DNA of 64,000 nucleotides from Galaxea fascicularis (Eukaryota; Cnidaria; Anthozoa; Scleractinia; Euphylliidae): NCBI GenBank assembly GCA_948470475.1, contig OX419339.1, positions 8,196,685 to 8,260,684 of the forward strand, read 5' to 3'. Shown piece by piece: positions 1 to 11,300 of this stretch (position 1 is its first letter; each line of letters starts with the position of its first letter). The notes under the pieces were generated by a model. It saw only the letters and a program-made list of their open reading frames with translations, ran no database searches and was not told where the DNA came from. The position numbers and the translations under genes were made by a program.

Positions 1-680
1 CTAGTGGTCATCTCCTGTTCCGCCCTCACGTCATTTCCTAGAACACTGGCATTAACTGAGTTTAATCAGATTCTTTACAGACAAACTGATAATGGAGATG
101 CTTCACTAAACCTGCAGATATTGTCCCCGCTAAATTCTGGAATGTTTCTTTCGCTTAGGGTTGTCTCATTTAGACGACCTTCGTTCATCGTAAACCATCA
201 TATGACGCTGCTTTTCTCAGCCCTAATTTGCGTTTGAATACTTCAGATCACGATCAGTACCAAAAAATCTTGGTTGAAATATGGATAGGTCTTAATTTCA
301 GAAAGGACGCAAAATAGCGTTCCATCCTTCATTTTCTAATCAATGAATATTTTCTTTTAATTTAATGAAATGCTTTCTGCGCCATCATCCAGAGCTTGCA
401 CCTACACGGAAGATTTTTCTGGAATTGAGGTTCAGATATACCTCCTACAAAACGAAATCGATTTTCACCTTTTCTTTTTTGTTCAACTTGTCATTGTCTC
501 TTGCATTTGTTCCTTCATTTTCCAATCGATTAATATTTTCGTTAAATTTAAACAAAGGCTTTTTACCCATCATCTCGAACTTGTTCCTTCTTCTTCTTCT
601 TTCTTTTTATGGTATTGGATAAAATTTAGGGAGAGCAAATCCACATCAGATCAGGTAGTTTTGTGCACCTGTTAAAATAA
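1..680. repeat. Partial third copy of the upstream block of the tandem secreted-peptide units
   Basis: Two stretches match the 5' flank of the peptide gene at 3589-2660. Bases about 50-150 resemble 4605-4700 (shared ACAAACTGATAAT and ATTGTCCC words). Bases 645-672 carry the AGATCAGGTAG..TGCACCTG word that is also present at about 5157-5181 and 13974-14000. The peptide genes read leftwards, so this block would lie upstream of a gene just outside the left edge. No coding sequence is seen here. The small ORFs at 4-237 and 365-675 look like chance frames in T-rich sequence. Confidence 0.45.
645..672. promoter_or_regulatory. Conserved upstream word, copy 1
   Basis: The word CAGATCAGGTAGTTTTGTGC followed by ACCTG matches the words upstream of both complete peptide genes (copies 2 and 3), although surrounding sequence has diverged. 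It contains an E-box-like CACCTG. Conservation across three units suggests a regulatory role, but only the sequence match is observed. Confidence 0.3.
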
Positions 681-689
681 AATTCTCTA

Positions 690-1351
690 AGTTACCTACT
701 GAGTTAACATAATTAAACTTTTGGCCGGCTTTGTCCTTTTTGTTTGCGGTGTTTAGTGGAAATTACAAATACAACAACTTCATGTAATTCAAGCTAATCA
801 ATCAGTTACAGAAGTCCACCAGTTTCGTCACGCTTTTCCATTATGTCTTCATTTCTCTAGGAAGTTCGCGACGACATTATGACTTGTACTGTAAAATTTT
901 GAACGCCATTATGTTCACCGTTAGGAGTAACTTAAGAAACTTCACAGCTGCCACTTCACGCTGATATCTATCCCCTTAGCTGGGTCAGTAAAAACACTAT
1001 ACCATTCTAAGAGTATAATTATTTATATAAATACTATTTTCATGGGAATGCAAGGAAAACAAAGGTTCTACTATTTCACAATCATTCGCAAAATGAACGT
1101 TGTCGAACAATCCTCGAAACGAAGTCGAAGGGATTATTCATATTCACTGATCCTAAGACGAAAAGTTGTTTTAGTACAATTTCAGAGCTGAGCAACAGAG
1201 AATTTGGTAATCAACACATTTCATTTCCGCTGTAAAGGTCACATCCGCCTGCGGGGGGTGGGGGGGGCCGCCATTTTGTTTTGCTTGAGGCGGTGAATAT
1301 ATATGCGTTATTGACCAAGCTAGTTCGGTCAAGGTGGCTGGATATTGGCCA

Positions 1352-1386
<35 letters not shown>

Positions 1387-2280
1387 CTCGATTGCCAACC
1401 GTTGTTTCGCGAAATGAGCCTATCCTCATCACTCTGGGGGGATACTTCGGACCCAATCAAACCTTCTTCGAAAATTAAACTTCGCGCCAGCAGGACTAGT
1501 GGACAGTCATTACCGCCATGTCATTGTACCGGAAACAAAAGGTTTCTGGTTAGTTTCCTCTGCTATTCCACACTCAACTAAGTGGGTTAAATTTGAATCC
1601 AGACGACTTCGGATGCGAAATCTTCAACACTTCTTTGGGGACGGATTAAAAATAAGCGCATTATTTTCACGCAGGGTTTGCGTGTCTTTCGAGTGAGACG
1701 AAGCAATGCATGAAGAGACCTAAGGTGAATGAAAGAAAAAGGCCAGTAATCCTGCGTTTTGGGCTGAAATCGCAATGGCTAACCTCTTTGGCTAACGAGA
1801 TTCTGTCTATCAATCCAGATTCGTATTTTCCCATACACTATTTTTCATGGTCTGAAATCAAATAATATTCATTTATTGAATACGTTCAGATATTTATTTA
1901 ATGTCTAAATATGGTCATAACGTTCTCAATATTCGTTATGCCTACTCGGACGGTATCCTGCGGTATACGGGCGTAATGTTGGGTGTCGCGTAGAAAAATA
2001 GTGGTTTTTCCAGCTTTTCTGCACTGAGTAAACTACGTAAATCGTGCTATGTTAATTCTCAGTGTGTTTAATAATAGAAGCCTGATATTTTAGCCAACTC
2101 GACCCTTACCAGGTAGGCTAATTAAGTATCGAGTTAATTCGCTAGAGATCTCGCAGGATAATCGTTAATTAAGATAAAATAGGAATATTGATGCCATAAG
2201 CTTGTTTGTTTCTACCATTACGTTATTCGTAATGGAGGGACCAACAAAGTCAAGTATATTTGTGAACAGTACTGAAAAGC
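690..2280. other. Intergenic stretch without recognised genes
   Basis: Only short random-looking frames are present, with one G-run at about 1253-1267. No splice-linked coding exons, RNA genes or clear transposon ends were recognised. Confidence 0.5.
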
Positions 2281-2507
2281 CACAAAATTGTTTCTTTTCT
2301 ACCAATCTTTTATGATTATAATCCTCCATTCGGCATCATTTTAAGTAAAACCTTACTCTACATACTGATTAAAGCCGACCATGAATTGACTTTTACCCTC
2401 ACCTAAGTTCACTTGGCAAGCTTGGCATTAAGAGCAAGACAAAGAAAAACGTGCACTTAAGTTTTCATTCTTAAATAACATTTAATCCATTTTTATTTTG
2501 ATAACAT

Positions 2508-2513
2508 TTATTA
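2508..2513 (-). terminator. Possible poly(A) signal of peptide gene B
   Basis: TTTATT on the plus strand reads AATAAA on the minus strand, about 150 bases past the stop codon. Only the hexamer supports it. Confidence 0.35.
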
Positions 2514-2659
2514 TAAATTTCAAAAAGCAATTGACAAGTTCTCCATTGTCTAAAACATAGCTTACAACATCTTAGTTATAGACGATACTAATTTATAAAT
2601 ATGTTGGACTGTTGACGGTGGTCTCTGCCTTCTTACGCTTGATGAACGATCTTGTCATC

Positions 2660-3589
2660 TCAGTTTCTTGCCCTCTCATCGGTCAGTTCTTCGTCACGTG
2701 CATCTCCATAATTGCCACAGTGTTTGAAAGCGAAATCACAGACGTTTTGAAGAGTTTCTTGAAGATCTGTGTACTACAAAGAAAAAAAAACAGAAAAGAA
2801 GGACAAAATGTTCTTGCATGAAAATACTAGATTAGGAAATTCAATCTGATTTTGAATTGGCATAGGAGAATTAGCAAACTACTTCGGCTACCTGGACTGC
2901 TCATGAAATTTTCAAATTCTAGACTTAATACGAAGGTTTTACTCTTTGCACACGTAACAAATTAACATAAGAAATTATTTTGTGTAGAAGAAAGGTTTGC
3001 TATTTTCGAGTTAAGTAATACATCAGTATATTTTCAAAACGGCCAGCACCAACTTTTCCGTGTGTATAGATAAGACTGTGAATCCGCAATCTGTTTACCC
3101 ACCTAGTTTTAGAATTTTGTCGGAAGATTCATTCCTCCAAAAACGATCATTAGGCCACGGTCTTCTGCTAAATTAGTTATTCACTTCGTTGTCCATCTGA
3201 CTCAGCGAAGACTAACTAAACGGAGGACTCTACAGTCAGACGAACTTTATCATTGAATGCGAATTTGGAAAACATTCAACTGAGGAAAAACAAAATCTCG
3301 ATAGGGAAAACAATTCCATTTATTAAACTCGTTTATGGGCTAAACAATTCGCTGTTGAACCCAAAATTTTATGAGGTTGAAGTTGCTTTCTAACCTGATA
3401 GTCAAGTAAAAAAGAAAGCTTGAGTTCGTACCTTCACTTAAGTTTTTTTATTACCTTTGTTGAAACTGCTCTCTTGCGACCCGTCCCAACTCTCATACCC
3501 CCAGCATTAAATGCTTCTGTGAACGCAAGAGAAGATGACAGGAGAAAGATACAAAACAAAGATGAAATAACTCGTTTTGTAGGGGCCAT
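2660..3589 (-). CDS. Small secreted propeptide, tandem copy B (two exons)
   Basis: Exon 1 is 3589-3455 and exon 2 is 2773-2660, joined over a 681-bp GT-AG intron (AAG|GTAATA..TTTGTAG|TAC) without frame change. The product is 82 residues. Residues 1-22 form a hydrophobic signal peptide ending near SSSLA. Residues 23-36 are followed by G37-R38-K39-R40, a glycine plus basic cluster typical of amidated peptide precursors, which would release FTEAFNAGGMRVGT with a C-terminal amide. The remaining 42 residues contain VCDFAFKHC (Cys-x6-Cys) and an acidic, Arg-rich tail. The family is not recognised. Peptide-hormone function is inferred from architecture only; a furin-cleaved Cys-paired secreted protein is an alternative. 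The exact match of reading frame and splice sites to copy C supports a real gene. Confidence 0.72.
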
Positions 3590-5156
3590 AATGCTTTGAA
3601 ACTCGGGACAGGAAGGCTTGTCAGTTGTGTCTTCAAGTCTCATTCTCGGTTCGTCTTTATATAGTTCAGAAGTGTAAATAAATTCGGATCTCCCGTTAAC
3701 GTTTTCCGGCCCCTCGGGGCTTGTAGCGCAATTCATAACTTTTGCAATCAATATTTTTAAGGAGGAACAAAGAAATATAACCATTAACTGATATTGATCA
3801 ATGGTCTTCTGAAAAGCACTGGCGTCAAGTCAATAATTGTATATTCACAATTTCAGCCAAAACTTCGAACAATGCTGATCTTACAATTTAAGAAACTGCA
3901 AAGTTTCATTGACTTTCGCTCAATTATACAAGCGTAGTATGGCCAAGGCTGTTACTCACGAACTTGGGTGGAAAAACTGCTGCATTCAATAACTCACTTG
4001 TTTCTGTTTGTAGAGACGTCTTTCTCAAGGGCTGGCCCAAAAGTTATCAATGTCGACATATTTTTCAAATGTCGTAGAACTTGTTTTGGGGAATAAATTG
4101 CTTATTTCCATCAACCTATCGCTTTGAAGGCCCTTTGTACCGAGAACGTTAGACTAACGTTCTCGGTAAGTTTTACATTTCCACAAACTTAACATGTTTT
4201 GTCACGTCCAGTGGTATCTTACTGGTGGAGCTCTGGAGACTTTTCAGTAATGAAGACTATGTTTCAAGTAGTAGTTCTGTTCTTTTATTAATGAGCCGTT
4301 CGTTGTACATAAACACCAAGCATTAGGTTGTTCTTATAAGTGAAAACATCTCACTAGCGGAGAATTATAAACTGAATTGAAATAGTTTACGTCATCAAAG
4401 CATGTCTTGTAGTCATTGCTAAAAGAGGAATAATTTTAGCACATTTCGTTTGACACTTTTTTTTATGAAAAAGCAACAAAAACGTTTTGTAGTGTTTAAC
4501 CGCGTCGTTAACAACATCTGCCAACAACGCGGGTCGACTTTGAATACTGAATGCAAAACGCTTTTCGCCAATATTCATCTCCTGTCCACTCTGTGGGTGG
4601 TTTCATTGAACACATTAACTAATCTAATCAGCTTGTTTACGGACAAACTGATAATCATGATGCCTCAGTGAAGCTCTTATATTGTCCCTGATAAATACTA
4701 GAGTTTGGGGTTTTTCCCTTCTTAACACGCCAGGCGGCGCTGCTAATGCAGGTTTTACCTTCTTTACTCTGGTTTTACTGATGTGAAAAATTTAACCATT
4801 ATACAGAAAATCGTACTCGAAGTGCCTCAGGCCATTAATAAGAGTAAAATGGAATTTTAGAAGAAGCAGAAAAAATATTATCCAGCCTTGTGTTTTCAGC
4901 GAATGAATTGTGCTAAACAAACGGCCGCTAAGTAATCCTGTCCTGGTTGCATTGGGTAAATGAAGGCTCTTTCACAGCAAGGTGAGTTCTCTGTAAAATG
5001 TAGTCTTTCAGGGTACTAATATACCTTTTACGGAAGGAAATTGATTTCCCATGTCTGTCTGTTCAACTTTCTTCTTCCTAGACGACAATTAAGAACATTT
5101 CCTGCTATTTTCGGCATGAGATAATTATAAAGCAAAAAGGTTTATCATTTCTTCAT

Positions 5157-5181
5157 CAGATCAGGTAGCTTGGTGCACCTG
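5157..5181. promoter_or_regulatory. Conserved upstream word, copy 2
   Basis: CAGATCAGGTAGCTTGGTGC plus ACCTGC lies about 1.57 kb upstream of the start codon of peptide gene B. It is identical over most bases to the word at 13974-14000. Confidence 0.35.
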
Positions 5182-5914
5182 CAAAAGGGACGCGCTCACT
5201 AAAAACGAGATTCTACACGCTACAAGCTCATGGGTTTACCATAATTAAGTATGTTGAAGAGGAGATTTAAGTTTAAAAACGTTGTGTGCTAAGGAAGTGT
5301 CCAATGGACGCCATTACTCGCACATGTCAGAATAACTGGAACATACTCCAGTGTCAATTTAACAAAGATAGTAGCCGTACATCTGTTCAGTATAGGTCCG
5401 ACCAAACGGTTGCAACAGAATCCAACATTCTTCGTTGACTTTCCTTTTGATTTTCATTATTCCCTTCTTTCGTTTCCTTTTCTTTTATTCGAAATTTATA
5501 GTTTAATTAAAAACCAAATTTCTGTTTGGACTTTGCAAAACAGCCGAGGTTTTAACTCTGACTGAGATGACCATTTGGCTCTTAACCTGACATGAATTAA
5601 AATAAACAGAAATGTAGGTAGGATGAAAGGTCCCACTTATAGATAACTAAATGATTTCAAGGTGTAATGTTACCAGCTTGTGGACACCAAATTGCATTTA
5701 GAATTAAAACTTGGGAGAAAGAGTCGTACAGTTTATGTCAAAGCCATTATATGCTATTACTGTCCCAAATATTGCCAGATAGTGTTCATTACTCGGGATG
5801 CCTAAAGGCAGACCGCGTTTAGGTTTCAGTGGAGTTTCGTTTTTTTCAACGTAGTCACAAATGCGGTAATTTGTTTTGCCGTTGAATTCATTCGAAAATT
5901 TTCATTTGCTCTTA

Positions 5915-6246
5915 GGCCCAGGTCAAACGCTGTATTTCACATGAGCCGAACTAAACTCAGTCATAAAGTTCATGTGAAGTACGGCGTTTGACTCAATTAA
6001 GTTCGACTGATTTCATTTGGATCAGCTGAGGCGTTCTTCACGGCTGGCCGGGCGTGAAAAACGGCTGAAGATAAAGTTTGGGTCAAACGCTGATCTTTAC
6101 ATGAGCCGAACCAAATGCATAATCATGTTTATGTACATCAATGTACATCAACCTCGATCTGTTTATATTCATGATCTAGTTACGTTGGCTGAATTAAGTT
6201 CGGCGTTTGACTCAACAGACGAACCTAACTAATTTGGGTCGACCTA
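5915..6246. mobile_element. Short nonautonomous DNA element with internal repeats
   Basis: The motif GGTCAAACGCTG..ACATGAGCCGAAC occurs at about 5932 and again at about 6083, and the inverted form CGGCGTTTGACTCAA occurs at 5982-5996 and 6201-6215. Related text (GTACGGCGTCTGAACTG) appears near 11279. The arrangement resembles a MITE built from degenerate inverted repeats. Ends are approximate. Confidence 0.45.
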
Positions 6247-6261
6247 AACTGTAACTGAGTT

Positions 6262-6264
6262 ATA

Positions 6265-6295
<31 letters not shown>

Positions 6296-6300
6296 TAGTA
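6262..6300. repeat. (TAA)n microsatellite
   Basis: About twelve TAA/AAT trinucleotides occur with a few interruptions, directly next to the 3' end of the LINE fragment at 6409-6919. It may be a relic of that element's tail. Confidence 0.85.
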
Positions 6301-6399
6301 TATTAATATTTCTGGCAGTTAAAAACTGAATAAACAGTGCAATTTACAAAGTTGGATACTAATAATTACATCTGTTTACAATAATAAGTATTACAATAA

Positions 6400-6919
6400 T
6401 AATTGGAATCACGAAAACCTAAAAGTAAAAAAGTCATTTGCTCTCTTTGTCCTTTTCATTGTTGTAGTGGCTTTAATATTTCCTGATCTTAACTGATATG
6501 GGATAGATATTGTTATAACTTGCGGAGCTGAGAAATATATGGGGTGGCTCTCATTCCTCATATCCGCCATCAACTTTTTACATATGGATATCCTGCGATC
6601 TGCTAACGACGTCAAATTTGCTTGATATAGGGCTTGTAGATAACTAGAGTTTGGAAATATTGTTCTAAAGCTCTTCTTTGTATGGATTCAATAGCGTCAG
6701 GAAGGTATGCAGGATTGTCCAGCTACACTTTCACTGCATACTCCAAGACCGATCTGATATTACATGTGAATACCTTGAGCATGTCTCAATCTGGCATGAC
6801 TCCCTAGTGCGCGCTTCAACAACCTAAGAGCGTATAACCTCTTAGCTGTCTTGGCAATTACATATTCAACGTGAGTATTCCATTTGAGGTCATCGCTAAT
6901 TATAACTCCTAAAAGCTTA
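6400..6919 (-). pseudogene. LINE reverse transcriptase, C-terminal fragment
   Basis: Read on the minus strand, frames spell LGVIISDDLKWNTHVEYV and AKTAKRLYALRLLKR, then a tail with LADRRISICKKLMADM. This is the conserved end of CR1/L2-type LINE polymerases (LGV..SDLKW.. HV, then KA.KRLY.LR.LKR). In-frame stops occur between 6640 and 6800, so the copy is dead. It continues beyond an inserted transposon as the fragment at 7507-7690. Confidence 0.75.
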
Positions 6920-6921
6920 TA

Positions 6922-7504
6922 CAGTCAACTCTCTCGTAAGCGACCACCCTTGGTGTACGACAAAGTGGTCGCTTACGGGAGGTGGTCGCTCACGGGAAAG
7001 ATCAACAAAATAAGTCTAACACTGGATTGATCAATTAATTACATAAACATATTACATAATCAGCTAAAATTAGGCAAATAGAAACTAATTTATTTGATTT
7101 TTTCACGTGCAACAAGTTTCGGGAAAAGTAGAGTGGAGTGTACAGTACTTGTCAATGTGTCTCATGTTAATGAAAATCACCTGAAATTTAAACCGAACAA
7201 AACCTCGGAAAACAATGGGGTAGCGTCATTAAAAATTGAAGTTTTGTCACTTCTGAGTAGTGATTTGCTAACGATCATACATGATTATGTTGGGTGGTCG
7301 CTTACCAGAAACAGAAAACAAAAGAATATGTCAAATTTCTGGCCTAAAAAGTCGTCGCGGTCGCTTTAGAAATTTGAGTGGTGGTCACTCACGAGAGAGC
7401 TCTTGGAGCAGTATTTAACTGAGAGACAAAACGGTTGTTTACGAAGTGGTCGCTTAGGGGAGGTGGTCGTTTACGAGAAATGGTCGCTATGAGAACGTTG
7501 ACTG
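6922..7504. mobile_element. 583-bp nonautonomous DNA transposon inserted in a LINE
   Basis: The left end reads CAGTCAACTCTCTCGTAAGC and the right end, reverse complemented, CAGTCAACGTTCTCATAGCG; both continue into GACCAC-rich subterminal repeats. TA dinucleotides flank both ends (6920-6921 and 7505-7506). The LINE reading resumes on either side, so this is a real insertion. Inside are several GTGGTCGCTTACG-type repeats but no transposase. The superfamily is not assigned; TA duplications fit Tc1/mariner-like groups among others. Confidence 0.8.
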
Positions 7505-7506
7505 TA

Positions 7507-7690
7507 CGTTCCTACTCGCTCTGCTTCTTATAGGTCGCATTGCACTAATCGAATTCTTCATGAAGTTTACGTGCATTTTTTCAGTACATTTTTTAGGATT
7601 TAGTTTCATCTTGTGTTCTACACAATAGTCTTGGATTTCCCTGACAACTACATCTAGCATACTAACAGAACGGTTCACAGATGGCACTTT
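7507..7690 (-). pseudogene. LINE reverse transcriptase fragment, upstream part of the interrupted copy
   Basis: The minus-strand frame contains VREIQDYCVEHKMKLNPKKC and HVNFMKNS, the region just after the catalytic palm in L2/CR1-like LINEs (consensus W...N.MKLNPKKC..M.INF). It joins, with a small frame shift, to the fragment at 6400-6919 once the inserted transposon is removed. Upstream sequence is not recognisable. Confidence 0.7.
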
Positions 7691-7699
7691 TTGTCAACA

Positions 7700-8560
7700 C
7701 TTCCATCACGCTTGTAGCTAGGTGAATAAAAATATACCAGTTAAAAATACAAGTAACATAATGATTAACATTCTTCTGCACCTCGCATTGTTAGTTCAAT
7801 ATGCAGCTGAATGTTTTTTTGGAATAGAAAAGATAAAACATACACGACGAAAAAAGAGCACTTTCAACAAATTAAGATATTAAACAAATACGAAAAATGG
7901 ATGGAAATGCTAACATTAAAACAAAACAAACTATCAAATAAATTAAAGACACAGACATACAACTTTCAGTGAGCTATAAGTGGCTTTGAATGCACACTTG
8001 AAAGCACTGCCTCGAAATCATTTTTTTCGTAACGCTTTATAAAGAAATGTGGTTCTTGCATAAGTGATTCGATTCACAGGCATGTAGAATTATCGCACCA
8101 AAACGGTCTGTACATCTTAGTAAATTTCCGTTCCCCTGCACAACGGTACAAGCTATATGATGGTTTTGTGTAGAAGTGCTGGTGTTGTTAGTAGCACAGG
8201 TAACCCAATCGTGGTGTGTGTCATATGTACACAGGCCCTGGAAATCATACATTCACTTATTATAATTTGCAGTAAGCAAATACGTGAAATACACCCACCT
8301 TTTCGGGATCTCCTTTCCTCTCGATACATCATTTCTCAACAGGAGTTGAGGAATGCATTTGTCGAACGGTTTCAGACAGGAGGAATTATTACAGAATAAC
8401 ACACGCTTGCAAACAGGGAAAAAATAAGAGCCTTCGATCTCGTAGTGGCCAAAAAACCATAAGACGTTCGTTGCTAAAAACGGCAGCCATTGCTCCCTTT
8501 AACTTGACAACTTCTTGTGGACATTTTCATCGCCAAGCTAATGACATCGCAGGAAAGCCA
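7700..8560. other. Stretch without recognised genes
   Basis: Short overlapping frames on both strands lack recognisable motifs. A-rich sequence at 7800-7960 may be degraded repeat. Confidence 0.4.
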
Positions 8561-8594
8561 TTGCATCGAGTGATTTTTGCGCGGCGCATGCGTA

Positions 8595-8865
8595 TTACAT
8601 ATACATTTTTCGCCAGTGAAAACTCATCCAACATTGTTGGGGCCACGCACGCGCATTAAATATGATGGGGATGACAGCCGAATTGTACGTTCACAAAGTC
8701 TTATGGGTCGTATCCTTCCTATTGTACATTGCGTGTCTTCACATTGTTGCAAGTTGTTGCCGCATCCGTTTGCACACCACTGCTAACAACATCCAACATC
8801 TGCCGGACCAACAACTTCCACCAGTGTTGGGAGTTGTTGCGTCTGTTTGCACGTAGCTTTAGTGC
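8595..8865. mobile_element. MITE-like repeat rich in CAACATTGTTGG words
   Basis: Repeated CAACA/TGTTG words occur in opposite orientation (for example at about 8628 and 8742-8850). They resemble the element in ZDHHC intron 3 at 32893-33303. The exact ends were not resolved. Confidence 0.35.
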
Positions 8866-8867
8866 TA

Positions 8868-9198
8868 CATATATAGAGGATATTACACGTTGGCTCGAAG
8901 ATATGAATTTTATGTTCTCGCTTCGCTCACTCGTGAGATATTGTTCTTGCCACGAGAACATAAAATTCATATCTTCGAGCCAACGTGTAATGTTCTTTTT
9001 ATTATATGGAGACTAAACAAACGCGACGCGAGAAACCAATTTAACAAAAGCAAAAGGCGGGAATCGTGACGTCATTGAATGATACGATACTTACAAAGAT
9101 GACATACGCAAAATACGCCCTTCGGGTCCCGGATGAAGTGGCGTATGGAATCTACGAGTGGTTTAGTTCCCAGTAAAACACTCTCCTCCATATAATAA
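8868..9198. mobile_element. Inverted-repeat element with a 39-bp perfect hairpin
   Basis: Bases 8882-8920 and 8953-8991 are near-perfect reverse complements (ATTACACGTTGGCTCGAAGA..), separated by about 32 bases. An outer pair, ATATAGAGGA at 8871 and TCCTCCATAT at 9184, suggests the element runs to about 9198. There is no coding content. It is probably a foldback or MITE-type element. Confidence 0.6.
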
Positions 9199-9514
9199 AA
9201 ATGATAACTTGTAGCTCAACCAATCCTTCAGTCACGCAATTCGTGTCGGTTCTCTCACGTACCTTCAGTTGCCAAATGTCACATCTACCTACCATAAATA
9301 AAGATTCTTACCTTTAAGAGACCCTTCCACTTACATTAGCCAAACAATACGTTCGTTTTTGAAAAACAAATATTAAAGTCTGATGAACGTTGTTTAAATA
9401 CCATAACAATTGTTTTCAAACTGCAACTGACACGGTGGCTTACGGACGATGTTCTTTAAAACCGAGCTTTTGCTAACCATCGTGCATAGAGCTACGAAGC
9501 ACAGAAGATGTCAC

Positions 9515-10156
9515 TTAGAAACGAAGTTGATATTTTTCCTTCCTCTCCTCCTCATATTTTGCTGTCCATTCCTTGTCTGGAAAAAGATTGTCATCAGCAA
9601 AGAGATCGTCGAGCGCCTCGTTGTCCCTGGATACTTGATGGTCTGTCCAGAAGTTTATAATTGACTTCTTGACATTCTTCTCGCAGATTTTACTTGCAAC
9701 AGAGGTTAGAGAAACAGGTCTGTAGTTTTCTACTTTGTCTTTGGCTCCTTTCTTGTAAAGCGGAATAACATTTGTTATTTTGCAGTCATTGGGAATTTCA
9801 CCTCGCTTAAATGAAGTATTAAACAGAGCGCACAGGGGCGAGGCTAGTGAATTTCTATGGTGTTTCAAGATCCTTGGATGAATGTCGTCAGGGCCACAAC
9901 TTTTATTGGAATTCAATTCCCGAAGTAGCTTTTCGACTTCAAAGGGAGTAGCTGATACCTGTGTGAGGCTTTCAATTCTGACAACTTGCGGGAAGTTAGG
10001 AAAATGAGTCAAGTTTTCTGAAGTGAAAACAGAGGCGAAATAGCGATTGAAACTGTCCGTAATGACTTTGTGATCGGTCAGAGTATCTGTACCTACTTTA
10101 AGTGCCACAAGGTTGTTTATTCCAGTCCGACGCGAGCGAAAATAGTTCCAAAACAT
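9515..10156 (-). pseudogene. LINE reverse transcriptase N-terminal region, 3'-truncated and fused to unknown sequence
   Basis: The 213-codon open frame starts MFWNYFRSRR and contains NKSCGPDDIHPRILK, IPNDCKITNVIPLYKKG and ENYRPVSLTSVASKICEK, the linker and fingers of a CR1/jockey-like LINE polymerase. Homology stops after SIINFWTDHQV. The last 36 or so residues (from SRDNEALDDLFADD) are acidic and unlike any LINE region known to me. Catalytic palm motifs are absent, so the copy is inactive. The fusion may be a chance junction or captured exon sequence. Confidence 0.75.
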
Positions 10157-10159
10157 TTT

Positions 10160-10505
10160 GCTATCGCCTTCGTTTGCAGTCTTGACACTTAATTGTTGAA
10201 GTATTCCCAGCGCGCTTGATTACATGCCTTCTCTGTTCTGAATAATGCATATGAAAGAAATCATATGTGAACTGCGGATATGAAATCAAATGAATTCAAA
10301 TGAATTCAAATTGCGGTAGTGCATCCAAAGATTTTCAGAATTTGATACCATGGCTTTCTTATCACGCGACAATTCTTTTGGCTGCCTGATCAACCATGGT
10401 GCGTTTTTCATTTTCCTTGGCGATTTAGTGGGTATACAGGCTTCAACTGCTGAAAAACACTCTTTAAACATTAGCCAGTTTTGCTGAACATCATTTGTCA
10501 GGAAT
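10160..10505 (-). pseudogene. LINE endonuclease-RT linker fragment, same copy
   Basis: The minus-strand frame from 10609 to 10286 includes NWLMFKECFSAVEACIPTKS and a following APWLI, the linker typical of this LINE group (IP.K....PWI). Across 10285-10160 the reading continues in shifted frames into the ORF at 10156. The element is 5'-truncated near 10505. Confidence 0.65.
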
Positions 10506-10690
10506 GCAAGTGCATTCCTGACAAATGTAACATGGAGCATCGTAACGTGGATTTTAAAGCTAAAGTACGAGAGCGTGAGATTGGCGATGGCCCGAAAGTA
10601 CAGTTCCATCGACGCAAACTACTTTGGTCCCGAAACAGGAGCCCATATGGCTCCTGTCCCGAAAGTACTACTTCCATTCCTGACAAAATT
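10497..10690. repeat. Inverted-repeat patch with TTGTCAGGAATG words
   Basis: A palindrome at about 10495-10528 pairs TTGTCAGGAATGC with GCATTCCTGACAA. The word CATTCCTGACAAA recurs at 10674-10686, and the two GTCCCGAAA-type words lie between. A 5'-truncated LINE joins at this palindrome, so it may be the junction product of integration. Confidence 0.45.
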
Positions 10691-10709
10691 GAGAAGACAC
10701 AGAAAGAAG

Positions 10710-11300
10710 TAAATCTAACTCGCCCCAGGCGGGTTCACCAGCTCACCCCGGGCTGGCTCGCCTCATGTAATACCGAGCTGAACTTCACCTTGGCAAACCG
10801 AGCCACCCTGGTTAACCGGGCCAGCCTGGCTCATGTAATCGGCCCCTAACGCTATTATTTTGCACTCTATTAATTGAGCGTAGCTACTAGAGGCAGTCAG
10901 CGTTAAAAGCTGCCTTGGAATATTACGCTGAATATAATATTCTTCTCACCTCGGCTAGCCGAGTGCTTCGGCACGAACCGTTTACATGGCAAAAAGCTAT
11001 CCCGCCTAGAAGGGTGCCCCGGGCAGGCAGACAGGGCGCCCAGGGAAGGTGGGTTACCCTGTGTAGCATGTAAACGCCTCAGTGCTTTAGTCTAAAGAAA
11101 CGTAGGAGAAGTTGGCTCACCCAGGGTAGCTCGGTTAGCCGGGGCACCCTCCCTCCATGTAAACAGGCCCAGGCGGGCTTGATTGGCTCAGCCGATCTAA
11201 ATTAAATCAAGCGTTCCCAATTGATTTAGACGCCGTACTTCAAATTCAATTCGTTGAATTCGATTCCGCTCGGCTGAAGTACGGCGTCTGAACTGCGCCT
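10710..11300. mobile_element. GC-rich MITE-like repeats
   Basis: This segment is much richer in GC than its surroundings. It repeats phrases such as GGCTCGCCTCATGTAAT, GGCTCATGTAATCGGCCCC and CATGTAAACAGGCCC, ending in the GTACGGCGTCTGAACTG word shared with 5915-6246. No ORF with recognisable content is present. At least one short DNA element, possibly two nested ones, is likely. Confidence 0.45.

Larger units (their letters stand above)
2285..5335. repeat. Tandem duplication unit B, carrying a secreted-peptide gene
   Basis: This block is collinear with 11745-14275. The matches cover the 3' flank (2285-2460 with 11745-11930), both exons, the promoter side (3590-3880 with 13321-13610) and the far upstream part (4800-5335 with 13620-14275). 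Unit B has about 0.9 kb (roughly 3880-4800) that unit C lacks. Part of that extra piece matches the window's left edge, so the array probably once had a longer common unit. Confidence 0.7.

Noticed and set aside
10481..10849. 122-codon plus frame
   Set aside because: Lies across the LINE truncation point and GC-rich MITE sequence on the opposite strand.
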